This document shows positions 36,633 through 45,273 of a stretch of DNA of 64,000 nt, in pieces; the stretch's first letter is position 1; every line of letters starts with the position of its first letter. Position numbers and translations under genes: made by a program. Below the pieces are notes generated by a model. That model did no database searches and was not told the DNA's origin. It worked only from the letters and a program-made list of their open reading frames with translations. Origin of the DNA: Bin87 sp965116785 (GTDB lineage Bacteria; Chloroflexota; Dehalococcoidia; Lucifugimonadales; UBA3495); the NCBI GenBank assembly GCA_965116785.1, contig OZ220731.1, positions 1,612,001-1,676,000 on the forward strand, given 5' to 3'.

Positions 36633-36643
36633 GATCACCTCCT
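36633..36643 (-). promoter_or_regulatory. Full-length Shine-Dalgarno of the PhnD-like gene
   Basis: AGGAGGTGATC on the minus strand, two bases before ATG plus spacing CG, is complementary to the whole canonical anti-Shine-Dalgarno end of 16S rRNA. It is the longest such match noticed in the window and suggests strong translation. Confidence 0.7.
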
Positions 36644-36695
36644 GATTGTGACTACCTGCCGTGTTTGCTGCCAGGCTCTAATGTTGCTCAGGCGC

Positions 36696-36724
36696 AGTCT
36701 ATCACCAGGCCAAACCGCTGCCAA
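36696..36724 (-). promoter_or_regulatory. Extended -10 promoter of the PhnD-like gene
   Basis: Minus strand TTGGCA (36719-36724), 17-base spacer ending in TGA, then TAGACT (36696-36701). The TG-n before the -10 makes it an extended -10 promoter. Transcription would start near 36689, giving a leader of about 60 bases. Confidence 0.6.
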
Positions 36725-36788
36725 TCGAGAATAACCGGGTGAGCCGGCAAGTTTGTCGCGCCTCGGCAAACCGCACCGCGCCCCACGC

Positions 36789-38321
36789 CTACGGTTCGGC
36801 TCGCTCGGCCCGTTCCAATGGGCCGGAACGCATCAGCAGAGTCGGGACGATAGCCGCGAGGGCGATGATCCCAGCCCCGCGATAGAAGGAATGGAACAGG
36901 TCGAGACTGGCGATCTGCAGAAACTCCCGATACTCGGTGAACGCCTGGGCTCGGGCAGCGGCATCCAGGCCGGGGGTGGTCAGGGGAGAAGGCGTTTCGG
37001 ACAAAATGGCAAGCATCTGGTTGATGCCCCAGGCGGACAGCGCGGCCAGTCCCAGGGTCATGCCGAGCATGCGGGCCACGACAATCATCGACGCGGCCAC
37101 CGCGCGGTAATCCTCGGGCGCGGCGGCAACGGCGCGATGCATCAGGGGCGCCACCACCAGGCCGAAGCCGGCGCCAGCCACGACCGTATCAGCGGTAAGA
37201 CGTGGCTCGGCGATCTCGATCGGCCAACCGCTCAGGCGGAACATGCCGGCTCCAACCAGCGCCAATCCGAGCACAGTGATCCATCGCGCGTCAAACCGGT
37301 GGAGCAGGAGCCCACCGATCACCGCAAACACGGGGATCGTAGCGGTCATCCGGAGCAGCCATAACGCGGCGGTGAACGGGTCGACCGGACGGTGCTGCAC
37401 GTTCATCACGGTGTTTGCCATGATCACGATACTTGCCATCGCCACAACGAGGGCGACGCCAACCAGCAATTGGGTGACATTCGCCATCAGAAACGCCCAG
37501 GCTTGCAACAGGATCCGCGACAGGATCGGCTGCGGTACGCGCACATGAACCACGACCAGAGCCGCCACGCATAGCGAGCATCCCGCGAGGAACCACCACG
37601 GCGTCCCAGACGACAGCGCGAACAGTCCTTCGTGCGCCATGGCCAGGCACAGCAAGACGAGAGCGCCCGTCAGGAAAACCGCTCCCCAGTAGTCCATGCT
37701 GGCCCCATCGCTCCGCCGATGCGGGAGGAACATGAGGGCCACGGCGATGGCGGCAGCCTGGGGCAGGTTGAGCCAGAATATCGCGCGCCATCCCCATAAC
37801 TCGATCACTGCCCCGCCATACGCCGGGCCGAGCATGCTTCCAGCTTCCGCTGCGCCGGCCACGATGCCAAGCGCCAGGCCACGCTGGGCGGGGGGAACCA
37901 GGGTGGCAGCGATGGCCAGGCTGACCGGCACCGCGCCACCGCCTCCGACAGCCTGGATGACCCGCGCGGCGATTACCTGGTCCAGGGGATCCAGGTGTCC
38001 ATTGAGCCAGAACCACTCTCCGGCCAACGCAACCAGGGCGGTACCGATCGCAAACACGGCAAGCGACAACAGGTAAACTCGCCGGTACCCGTGCGCATCC
38101 GCCAATCGACCCAGTAGCGGCATCGCGGCGGTGTAGCCCAACAGATATGCGGTGACGACCCAGATCACCGATTCGAACCGCACGATGGGGATCTTGAGGT
38201 CGGCCATGATTGCAGGCAATGCGGTAATCACTACCGTCTGATCCAGCGCGGTGACGAACGTGCCCGCAGCAACCACCGCAACCAGGGCCCACGGCGATAA
38301 ATTTGCCCGAGTGAACGCCAT
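36789..38321 (-). CDS. DHA2-family MFS transporter (EmrB/QacA/P55-like)
   Basis: 510-residue major-facilitator protein with about 14 membrane helices. The TM1 motif TFVTALDQTVVITALPAI is the DHA2 motif D1, and LGRLADAHGYRRVYLL is motif A. Motif C appears as GIVAGAAEAGSMLGPAYGG. Its closest functional analogue by context is mycobacterial P55 (Rv1410c), a DHA2 transporter co-transcribed with the lipoprotein LprG: here an LprG-like gene ends 34 bases upstream on the same strand. Lipid or drug export across the cytoplasmic membrane is inferred. Family assignment is firm. Confidence 0.88.
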   Translation of the reverse strand: MAFTRANLSPWALVAVVAAGTFVTALDQTVVITALPAIMADLKIPIVRFESVIWVVTAYLLGYTAAMPLLGRLADAHGYRRVYLLSLAVFAIGTALVALAGEWFWLNGHLDPLDQVIAARVIQAVGGGGAVPVSLAIAATLVPPAQRGLALGIVAGAAEAGSMLGPAYGGAVIELWGWRAIFWLNLPQAAAIAVALMFLPHRRSDGASMDYWGAVFLTGALVLLCLAMAHEGLFALSSGTPWWFLAGCSLCVAALVVVHVRVPQPILSRILLQAWAFLMANVTQLLVGVALVVAMASIVIMANTVMNVQHRPVDPFTAALWLLRMTATIPVFAVIGGLLLHRFDARWITVLGLALVGAGMFRLSGWPIEIAEPRLTADTVVAGAGFGLVVAPLMHRAVAAAPEDYRAVAASMIVVARMLGMTLGLAALSAWGINQMLAILSETPSPLTTPGLDAAARAQAFTEYREFLQIASLDLFHSFYRGAGIIALAAIVPTLLMRSGPLERAERAEP

Positions 38322-38355
38322 GAAGCTCGGAGCAGCCGGCCCGGTACCTCAGGGG

Positions 38356-39144
38356 CTAGCCGCCGGTCAGGTCGATGAACTGTTCGGGAGGGGCGATGGT
38401 CACCGACTCTCCGAATTCGGTGAGCACGATGGTGCGGTGAGTGTCCGGGGGATCGAACTCGCCGACCGCCCCCATGGCGTCCAGACGTCTGAGCAACTTC
38501 TCTTCGGTGTCGGTCCAGATCTGGATCCGCAGTGACTGACCCGCGGACGGCGTGAAGGGGAGCCAATCCATCGCCGAGGCCGGCACGTTTCCGGCGATCC
38601 GATAGGTCGCGACGCCATCAAGCGGCTCTTCGCCAGCCAGTTCGGGGTTTTCCACATCGTCGACAAGGCCGGCGACAATATCTTGCAGGCGGTCCACAGC
38701 TATCGGGGCCATCTGGGTCGGCTGCTTGAGCCACAGACCCGATATGGGCTCGGTGACAAAATATCCTGCCGGCGTGGCGATGGCGCGCACCTGGACGTAT
38801 GAGCCCGATGCGTGGTCCGCATCGGGGCCGCTCACCAGGTAGGCGTCTATGGACAACTCGGTCCCGGCATCAGCATCCCAAGATCCTGAAATATCGGTGA
38901 CCTTGGCGCTGAAGTCGGGCAGATAAATGCTCCCGACTTCGTGACCCAGGTGGAACCTGGTTGACTGAACCGCGCGCAGATTGGCTGCGGTTTCCGCCAA
39001 CAGAGCCGCGGGGTCTGGAACCGGAGTGGGCGTCGGCGGGAGTTCGGCCGGAGATTGGTCGCCGCACCCCAGTGCGATCCAAAGAATGCCGAGAAGGACG
39101 GCCAGCGCCGGGCCAAGCTTGGCCGCTTTCAGCGCGTGGACCAC
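38356..39144 (-). CDS. LprG/LppX (LppX_LprAFG)-type lipoprotein
   Basis: 262-residue secreted lipoprotein. Residues 1-25 form a signal segment ending in WIALGC, a slightly atypical lipobox, then a Pro/Thr-rich linker (PPTPTPVPDP). The globular part matches the LppX_LprAFG fold: GVATYRIAGNVPASAM corresponds closely to the segment GVATVRISGTVPADAV of LprG, and LTEFGESVTIAPP to its final strand. Such proteins have a hydrophobic pocket that carries triacylglycerides or phosphatidylinositol mannosides. It starts with GTG overlapping the end of the beta-propeller gene by 16 bases and precedes a DHA2 transporter, the lprG-p55 order. Confidence 0.75.
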   Translation of the reverse strand: MVHALKAAKLGPALAVLLGILWIALGCGDQSPAELPPTPTPVPDPAALLAETAANLRAVQSTRFHLGHEVGSIYLPDFSAKVTDISGSWDADAGTELSIDAYLVSGPDADHASGSYVQVRAIATPAGYFVTEPISGLWLKQPTQMAPIAVDRLQDIVAGLVDDVENPELAGEEPLDGVATYRIAGNVPASAMDWLPFTPSAGQSLRIQIWTDTEEKLLRRLDAMGAVGEFDPPDTHRTIVLTEFGESVTIAPPEQFIDLTGG

Positions 39145-40520
39145 ACTGCCATGCTGCCGTTGGCGATGTCGCGCAGTTGCCCATCCTCGCCGGTTTCCAC
39201 GACATATACCCGGGAACCGCCGCCGCTGCTGCCGTTGCGCCTCTCGGACAAATATTGCTGGGTGCCAGTCACGACAAGGGCGGACCCATCGGGCGCCCAG
39301 GGCGAATGACTTCGGGCATATTGGTCGAAGAATGCCAGCATCAAGAACGTTTCCCCGCTGGGGGAGAACCGAAACCCTCCGAGGGCACTGTCCGACGCGT
39401 CGCCAGCGGATTCGGATGCCACGCCCTCGACTATCCTCCACTCCATGGTGCGCTCTTCGGGGTTCAGGGCCACCCAAGCCAAGCGGTTGCCTTGAGGCTC
39501 CCAGAAGAACCCGAGAACCCAATCGTCTTCCCTGACCGTGCGCTCCGCGCTGCCGTCGACTGCCAGCAGACGCAACCGGCGGTACGCGGGGGATCCGGAT
39601 ATTTGGCGGTCCGCCACGGCAATCGCCGCACCGTCGGCCGACCACAGGAAAGCGCACGCGCCTTCGACCTCCGCCAACCGGAGGGCCGCGGCATCGGGTT
39701 GGTCAGGCTGTCCCACCCATAGCGCCTCACTGTCGCCGCCCGGCGCCGACCAGGCCAGCCGGGTCCCGTCGGGAGACCAGGCCGGCGTACGAAACGAACG
39801 GGAACTAGCCAATGGCTGGACGCTGAACCGCTGCGCTTCATAGTCCGGCCGTACAACCAGAACTTCCTCGTGGCTGTGAACCGCCAGGGAAGCGCTGTCG
39901 GGCGACCAGTCGAAATACAGAGGCCCGCCCCGTTGCACCGCCAACGGCGCATGGGGTGAGCCGGACTGCGGTGCGGGCGTCGCATCCACTACGAAAAGGG
40001 TCAGGCCTTCCGGGGTTGCGGCCGTCACGCCCAGTTTTTGGCCGTCGGGAGACCACTGTACGTAGTGCGGGGTACCTTCGGCGATGGTGAGGGGCGTCTC
40101 GTTGACGAAGGCCGCACCTCCTACTCCAGTGGAGGATTCCAGCAACTGCAGGCTGATCTCCGCCTCGCTGGGCGAATCTCCCCTGAGCAGGGAAACGGCG
40201 ATGCGAGAGCCGTCCGGAGACCACACGGGCCAGCTGTATAACATATCGCGGCGTTGAGGCTGCGCGAGGATGCCGCCGGCGCGAGCGACGGCGCCGGCGG
40301 TAAGCAGGTTGCGACCAGACCCGTCGGGGTTGGAGGTGACCAATTGGCCCTCGGTGTCGATGTATGCGATACGATTGATAGCCATAGACATTTCGTTTTT
40401 ATCGGCTCCGCCCGGATCCAACGCACAGGCGGCAACAAGCAGCGGCGCCAGCGCAACGGCAGCCAAGATGGCAAAACACCGGCGACCGGAAGCCGGAGTC
40501 CAGAGAGCCGTCAGACCCAT
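39129..40520 (-). CDS. TolB-like beta-propeller lipoprotein
   Basis: 463 residues. A hydrophobic N-terminus ends in LLVAACAL, a good lipobox, so the mature protein should be anchored outside the cytoplasmic membrane. The rest holds repeated PD40/TolB blades of the form PVWSPDGSRIAVS, VQWSPDGQKLGV, FDWSPDSASLAV, PAWSPDGTRLAWS and SPWAPDGSALVV. The start at 40520 was chosen as the ATG directly before the signal segment; no clear ribosome site is seen and upstream GTG codons are possible. It overlaps the LprG-like gene, so the two lipoproteins are co-translated. It may be a partner in the same envelope process; LpqB-type propellers are a loose analogy. Confidence 0.78.
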   Translation of the reverse strand: MGLTALWTPASGRRCFAILAAVALAPLLVAACALDPGGADKNEMSMAINRIAYIDTEGQLVTSNPDGSGRNLLTAGAVARAGGILAQPQRRDMLYSWPVWSPDGSRIAVSLLRGDSPSEAEISLQLLESSTGVGGAAFVNETPLTIAEGTPHYVQWSPDGQKLGVTAATPEGLTLFVVDATPAPQSGSPHAPLAVQRGGPLYFDWSPDSASLAVHSHEEVLVVRPDYEAQRFSVQPLASSRSFRTPAWSPDGTRLAWSAPGGDSEALWVGQPDQPDAAALRLAEVEGACAFLWSADGAAIAVADRQISGSPAYRRLRLLAVDGSAERTVREDDWVLGFFWEPQGNRLAWVALNPEERTMEWRIVEGVASESAGDASDSALGGFRFSPSGETFLMLAFFDQYARSHSPWAPDGSALVVTGTQQYLSERRNGSSGGGSRVYVVETGEDGQLRDIANGSMAVWSTR

Positions 40521-40719
40521 CGGCCACGGAATTAATTTCGCGAGCACGCGGGTAACGGTAGCATCCAAAATCCCAATAAGCAACGGACGGGTCGCCAGAC
40601 GAAAGACCGGCTCAGCGGGCGGACTCGAACGGCCAATCACCGTCGCCGAAACTGTGGTTTAATGCCGGTCAGTTCCACCTTCGAGGCGCGGCCAATCTGC
40701 GCGTGGCTAATCAACGACT

Positions 40720-42285
40720 ATGGCAACACCAAACATCCCACCCGCCGGACGGGTGATCATGGTCCAGGGCACGGCGTCCCACGTTGGCAAGAGCGTGCTG
40801 GTGTCGGCGCTATGCCGCATTTTCCGACAAGACGGACTGCGGGTCGCGCCGTTCAAGGCGCAGAACATGTCCAACAACTCGTACGTCACGCCCGACGGTG
40901 GCGAGATCGGTCGGGCCCAGGCGGTGCAGGCCGAGGCGGCCGGTGTTGAAGCCCGAGTTGAGATGAACCCGGTCCTGCTCAAACCCGAAGCGGACAGCCA
41001 CGCCCAGGTGGTGCTGATGGGGCGTCCCCTGACCTCCGCGCGGGCGCGCGATTACTTCGACCTCAAAGCCACCCTCTGGGAGTCGGTGTCAAGTTCGCTG
41101 GACGCGCTGCGCAGCCAGCATGACGTGGTGGTCATCGAGGGAGCGGGCAGCCCCGCCGAGATCAACCTGAAAGCCACGGAGATCGTCAACATGCGGGTCG
41201 CGCTTCATGCCAACGCGCCGGTGCTCCTTTGCGGAGACATCGACCGGGGCGGCGTTTTCGCCTCGCTGGTGGGAACGCTGCAACTGCTCGACGATGCCGA
41301 GCGCGAACGGGTGAAGGGGCTTTTGATCAACAAGTTCCGCGGCGACGCTTCACTGCTGACCGACGGCCTGACCTGGCTTGAAGACTACACCAAAAAGCCG
41401 GTGGTGGGCGTTATCCACCACTTCCGGGACATACACATCCCGGAGGAGGATTCAGTTGCGCTGGACTTCACGCCGCCGCACGCGTCTACTCCCGACGTGT
41501 TAGACGTGGCGGTGGTGCAGGTTCCCCACATTTCGAACTTCGACGATTTCGACCCGCTGGCCCGGGAGCCGGGAGTCGCGTTGCGGTACGTGCAGAGCGG
41601 CGATCGGCTCGGCAGCCCGGACCTGGTCATTCTTCCGGGCAGCAAGACAACCATCCCCGACCTGATGTGGATGGATCAACAGGGGTTGTCCCAGGCCGTC
41701 GTGGGCGCCATGGAGCGCGGCTCCTCAATCATCGGCATCTGCGGCGGTTACCAGATGCTGGGCAAGACCCTTCTCGACCCGGATCGCATCGAGTCCTCCA
41801 TCGGCGCAGCGGACGGCCTCGGTCTGCTCCCCCTGGTTACCACTTTCGCGGGCACCAAGGAGACCCACCGGGTGGAGGCCACGGTCAGGCAAGAGGCGGC
41901 CACGCGCGGCCACCTGATGTCCGGCGCCGACGGCGAGACGGTGGTGGGATACGAGATACACATGGGCCGAACTGCGGGCGAAGGCATCATCCCTCCGTTT
42001 ACGGTGGTTGATCGCGCCGATGCGCCCGTCACTCCGGAGACGGCGTTCGACGGTGCGCTGGACGCCAGCGGGCGCGTGATGGGCACCTACATCCACGGGC
42101 TCTTCCACAACGCCGGCGTCCGCCGCGCGATTCTGGGCGAACTGGCCCGGCGCAAAGGCGTAACCCTGCCCGAAGGCGTAGATGTGGCCCGCGACCGGGA
42201 GTACGACCGGCTTGCCGATTGGGTGCGGGACAGCCTGCGCATGGACCTGGTCTACGATATGGCGGGGCTGACGCCAACGCTATGA
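40720..42285 (+). CDS. cobQ: Cobyric acid synthase
   Basis: 521 residues. Glutamine- and ATP-dependent amidation of adenosylcobyrinic acid a,c-diamide at four side chains to give adenosylcobyric acid. The N-terminal P-loop-like region MVQGTASHVGKSVLVSALCR and FKAQNMSNNSYVTPDGGEIG are the BioD-like ATPase domain; GPSD-type motifs follow. The C-terminal glutaminase domain has the nucleophile in GICGGYQMLG and the His in GTYIHGLF. The next gene starts within the stop codon (ATGA). No cobalamin riboswitch was recognised upstream, and a ribosome site is not obvious. Identity is sure. Confidence 0.95.
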   Translation: MATPNIPPAGRVIMVQGTASHVGKSVLVSALCRIFRQDGLRVAPFKAQNMSNNSYVTPDGGEIGRAQAVQAEAAGVEARVEMNPVLLKPEADSHAQVVLMGRPLTSARARDYFDLKATLWESVSSSLDALRSQHDVVVIEGAGSPAEINLKATEIVNMRVALHANAPVLLCGDIDRGGVFASLVGTLQLLDDAERERVKGLLINKFRGDASLLTDGLTWLEDYTKKPVVGVIHHFRDIHIPEEDSVALDFTPPHASTPDVLDVAVVQVPHISNFDDFDPLAREPGVALRYVQSGDRLGSPDLVILPGSKTTIPDLMWMDQQGLSQAVVGAMERGSSIIGICGGYQMLGKTLLDPDRIESSIGAADGLGLLPLVTTFAGTKETHRVEATVRQEAATRGHLMSGADGETVVGYEIHMGRTAGEGIIPPFTVVDRADAPVTPETAFDGALDASGRVMGTYIHGLFHNAGVRRAILGELARRKGVTLPEGVDVARDREYDRLADWVRDSLRMDLVYDMAGLTPTL

Positions 42286-42854
42286 GCTCGATACACCTGG
42301 TATTGGGTGGCATCCGGTCGGGCAAAAGCGCTTACGCGGAACGGTTGGCGGCGGAGATCGCGGGACCCGGGCCGGTCCTATACGTGGCCACGGGGGTAGC
42401 CGTTGACGCAGAGATGGAGGAGCGCATCCAACGACACCAGCAGCGTCGACCCCAAAACTGGCAAACCCTTGAGGCTCCGCTCAATCCGGTAGGCGCGCTG
42501 CAGGATCACTCGCTAAGCACGGTTCACTTTGCCGTCATGTTGCTTGATTCCATGGATGTGTGGGTGTCCAACCTGATGCTGCGACACGAGGGGACTTCGC
42601 GGGTGGAGCTGGAAGCCCGCATCGTGGGCGCGGCACGACGTTTTGCGGACTACATCAGGGAGATGGATCACCAAGCGGTGATCGTCAGCAGCGAGGTCGG
42701 ACATTCGCTGATCGCAACGACCGCGATGGGGCGGCAGTTCCAGGACCTGCTGGGTACGGTGAACCAGGCGATGGCGGAGGCTGCCGACCAGGTCACCATG
42801 GTTGTTGCGGGGTTGCCGGTGCCGATCAAGCCTTTCGCGTCTGCCGCCGGTTAG
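42282..42854 (+). CDS. cobU: Bifunctional adenosylcobinamide kinase/guanylyltransferase
   Basis: 190 residues. CobU phosphorylates adenosylcobinamide and attaches GMP, preparing the nucleotide loop. The P-loop is LVLGGIRSGKSAYAE, the GTP/His segment is ATGVAVDAEMEERIQRHQ with the following RPQNWQTLEAP, and the late VIVSSEVGHSLI is the conserved strand. It overlaps cobQ by four bases (ATGA), so translation is coupled. Followed after 30 bases by a PduX-like kinase. Assignment is sure. Confidence 0.94.
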   Translation: MSSIHLVLGGIRSGKSAYAERLAAEIAGPGPVLYVATGVAVDAEMEERIQRHQQRRPQNWQTLEAPLNPVGALQDHSLSTVHFAVMLLDSMDVWVSNLMLRHEGTSRVELEARIVGAARRFADYIREMDHQAVIVSSEVGHSLIATTAMGRQFQDLLGTVNQAMAEAADQVTMVVAGLPVPIKPFASAAG

Positions 42855-42884
42855 GCAGCGCGAGTTGGGCGGCCCTGCTCCGCG

Positions 42885-43796
42885 ATGGTTGACGAGATGT
42901 TGGGAACGGCTTCCGTAATCGCCCCCGGGACCTGCGGCGAACTGGTGCAGGGCATGACAGGGCACGTGGACTTCCTGGTGACCTGCCCGATCAACCAGTT
43001 TGCCCGCGCTACGGTGACACTATATCGCTCTGATCGGCCCGGCGAATTCGTCCGAGGGATTGACCACCTACGCAAAACGGCTCAGGCCGTGACCGCCACT
43101 CTGGCGCGACTGAGACAATGCCTGCGAATGCCGGGTATGGTCGCTGACGTCACCGTTGCGAACCCGATACCTATGGGCAAGGGAATGGGCAGCAGCAGCG
43201 CGGACATCACCGCCGCGGTGTGCGCGACGGGCCGGGCCGCGGAAGTCGAGATTTCTCCGGACGAGGTCGCAAGAATCGCCCTGGCGGTGGAGCCGACCGA
43301 CGGCGTGATGTTCCCCGGCATCGCCATGTTCGACCATCGCGGGGGGAAAATCGTTGATCTGTTGGGGGCTCCGCCTCCGATGGAGGTGATCGTAGTCGAC
43401 CGAGGCGGTCAGGTAGACACGCTGGAATTCAACAGCGTCGATCGCACGGAGCATTGGCAGTCGGTTGCGTCCGCAACCAGCGAGGCTTTGGAGTTGGTGC
43501 GCGAGGGCATCCGCCGCTGCGATCCCGAGCTGGTCGGGCGAGGCGCCACCATCTCGGCTCTAGCGGGACGACCGGACGAAGCAGAGCCTTGGGTGGAACG
43601 GGCAGCGGATTTCGCCGCGGAAATCGGCGCGGTCGGGGTGAACGTGGCCCACAGCGGGACCGTGGTCGGCATCCTGTTGGACGCTCGGAAGCGGCAGAGC
43701 AAGCCGGCGTTTCGAGAAGCCCTGAATGAGTTTGCGGACGCGGAGAGCGTGGAGCATTTCCGGATTATTGGCGGCGGAGCGCGGCAGATGGCCTAG
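42885..43796 (+). CDS. pduX: L-threonine kinase PduX-like (GHMP family)
   Basis: 303-residue GHMP kinase. APGTCGELVQG near residue 14 is the PduX N-terminal motif and PMGKGMGSSSAD is the GHMP phosphate loop. PduX makes L-threonine O-3-phosphate, which CobD turns into the aminopropanol phosphate of the cobamide linker; no cobD is present in this window. Placement after cobQ and cobU supports that role. The ATG at 42885 is used; an ATG 12 bases later is also possible. The stop overlaps the convergent PIN gene by four bases. Confidence 0.88.
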   Translation: MVDEMLGTASVIAPGTCGELVQGMTGHVDFLVTCPINQFARATVTLYRSDRPGEFVRGIDHLRKTAQAVTATLARLRQCLRMPGMVADVTVANPIPMGKGMGSSSADITAAVCATGRAAEVEISPDEVARIALAVEPTDGVMFPGIAMFDHRGGKIVDLLGAPPPMEVIVVDRGGQVDTLEFNSVDRTEHWQSVASATSEALELVREGIRRCDPELVGRGATISALAGRPDEAEPWVERAADFAAEIGAVGVNVAHSGTVVGILLDARKRQSKPAFREALNEFADAESVEHFRIIGGGARQMA

Positions 43797-44197
43797 GACA
43801 ATTCCAGGATGGCCTGCTCCGGTGTGATGGCTGGTATTGGGGAATTGGCGAAATCTCTGGCATCCCGGGTAACGATGCGCTGGACTCCAGCGGCTCGAGC
43901 AGCAGCAACCTGCATGGCATCCTCGAAATCAGCCATTGGCAAGGAAAGCGCGTATAGCAGCGATTCCTGGCTGGTCGGGGCTACGGTCAGAAATTCGCTG
44001 AACGACTCCACCAGTCTCCGTGCGTGTTCCGAACCAAAAGTTCGGGCAACCAAATAGTGGTACGTGGATATGGTATGCCAAGCGACGAACCCTCGCCCCG
44101 GTGTTTGCGCCAGGAGTTGCAGTAAATTCCTTGACTGCCGAAAAAACGGTGGACGTTCCAACGCAGCATCCACCAGTATGTTCGTGTCAATCAGCAC
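43793..44197 (-). CDS. PIN-domain protein (VapC-like)
   Basis: 134-residue PIN-fold nuclease-like protein. MLIDTNILVDAAL carries the first acidic residue (DTN), MADFEDAMQVAAARA the central acidic pair, and IVTRDARDFANS the last Asp. These are the usual metal ligands of VapC-type ribonucleases. No VapB-like antitoxin precedes it: instead its GTG start shares the last base of the stop of the upstream glycosylase gene, so it is coupled to a DNA-repair gene. A role as an orphan toxin, or a nuclease in repair, is open. Residue assignment is by eye. Confidence 0.8.
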   Translation of the reverse strand: MLIDTNILVDAALERPPFFRQSRNLLQLLAQTPGRGFVAWHTISTYHYLVARTFGSEHARRLVESFSEFLTVAPTSQESLLYALSLPMADFEDAMQVAAARAAGVQRIVTRDARDFANSPIPAITPEQAILELS

Positions 44198-45231
44198 TAG
44201 GAAAGGTATTTGCGGGCTAAAGCGACCCAGCGTGGATCGTCGTGATGGGGGGTCACTGCGAAATCGTTACGTCGCTGCCAGATCGGCAGGCTTGCTTCAG
44301 TTTCATGTTCCCGCCGACCGTGGAACAGGTACTGCCCGGCATAACCCGCAAACGGGCCAAACCTTTCCTGCGCCCATTCTGTTATCGCCCGGTGTTCTGC
44401 GGGTGTTGGAGATTCAGGCCGCTTGGGGACGGGGAAATCATCGTACCATTCTGACATTGCCCGATTCACCCACCGGTCATAGGGAAAAGCCTCGACTCGG
44501 TTCAATCCGAACAACGCTACACAGTTGGCGATTTTGTACCCGATACCATGGACTTTTCGCAATTCGCTGATGATGGTTTCGTAGCTATGCCCATACTGCT
44601 TGAGTTCGCCCAAATCCAGTTCGCCGCCAACTACCCGCACAGCCGCCGCCCGCAACGATGCTACGGGGTAATTCCGCCCTTTCAACGGGAGACCCGACGC
44701 CACATCCTCGTCGGTTTCGAGCAACTCCCGCGGTGAGGGAAACAGGTATCGTTGGTCGTCGCCGATATTGGCGGTTCGACCACTCAATTTGGCGATGACC
44801 TCCACGTTATGGCTGATATTCTCAACGCTGTTAGAACGCGAGCAGATATACGAAACCAAGCACTCCCACGGCTGCTGCCGCAGAACGCGCAACCCAAGAT
44901 ACCGCCAAATCATCATGGCAACGCGATGATCTCGGCAGAGGTCATCGTAAATGCCGCGGATATTGTCAGTATCCAATCGGAAATACCGGCAAATCTCGAC
45001 ATCCCAATCAGAACCGACATCGTGCCGCTCCCCATCCGGCCCGCCGACACGGTACTCGACACCGTTGTCGGTTTGGCGGATGTGTACCAGGTTTTCGCCC
45101 AGCACACCGGAGAACCACTTGTTACCGTCACCATAGAAATCCTGCGGCAACTCGTACCAGCGGAACGCCTGGCCCATCGTCAGGCTGAGGGCCAGGTCAA
45201 AAGGCTGCTCAATTTTCAGTTGCCGCGCCAT
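44197..45231 (-). CDS. OGG1-like 8-oxoguanine DNA glycosylase/AP lyase
   Basis: 344 residues of the HhH-GPD superfamily with the OGG1 N-terminal domain (FDLALSLTMGQAFRWYEL). The helix-hairpin-helix is VHGIGYKIANC with the nucleophilic Lys (about 233), followed by AFPYDRWVNRAM with the catalytic Asp (about 252), the Lys/Asp pair of bifunctional OGG1 enzymes. CLVSYICSRSNSVENI is the conserved helix before it. A C-terminal extension of about 40 residues is present. It lies next to a second family member, at 45322, on the same strand, and is followed by the PIN gene. It removes oxidised purines from DNA; lesion specificity is not certain. Confidence 0.87.
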   Translation of the reverse strand: MARQLKIEQPFDLALSLTMGQAFRWYELPQDFYGDGNKWFSGVLGENLVHIRQTDNGVEYRVGGPDGERHDVGSDWDVEICRYFRLDTDNIRGIYDDLCRDHRVAMMIWRYLGLRVLRQQPWECLVSYICSRSNSVENISHNVEVIAKLSGRTANIGDDQRYLFPSPRELLETDEDVASGLPLKGRNYPVASLRAAAVRVVGGELDLGELKQYGHSYETIISELRKVHGIGYKIANCVALFGLNRVEAFPYDRWVNRAMSEWYDDFPVPKRPESPTPAEHRAITEWAQERFGPFAGYAGQYLFHGRREHETEASLPIWQRRNDFAVTPHHDDPRWVALARKYLS

Positions 45232-45273
45232 CTCATTTCTCCAAACCTGATCCTATCACAGCATCCTGTTCAT

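Noticed and set aside
40600..40645. Possible tRNA because of GGACTCGAAC (T-loop-like on minus strand)
   Set aside because: The T-stem does not pair and no acceptor or anticodon stem can be formed.
40521..40719. Cobalamin riboswitch before cobQ
   Set aside because: No recognisable B12-box or conserved core in this stretch.
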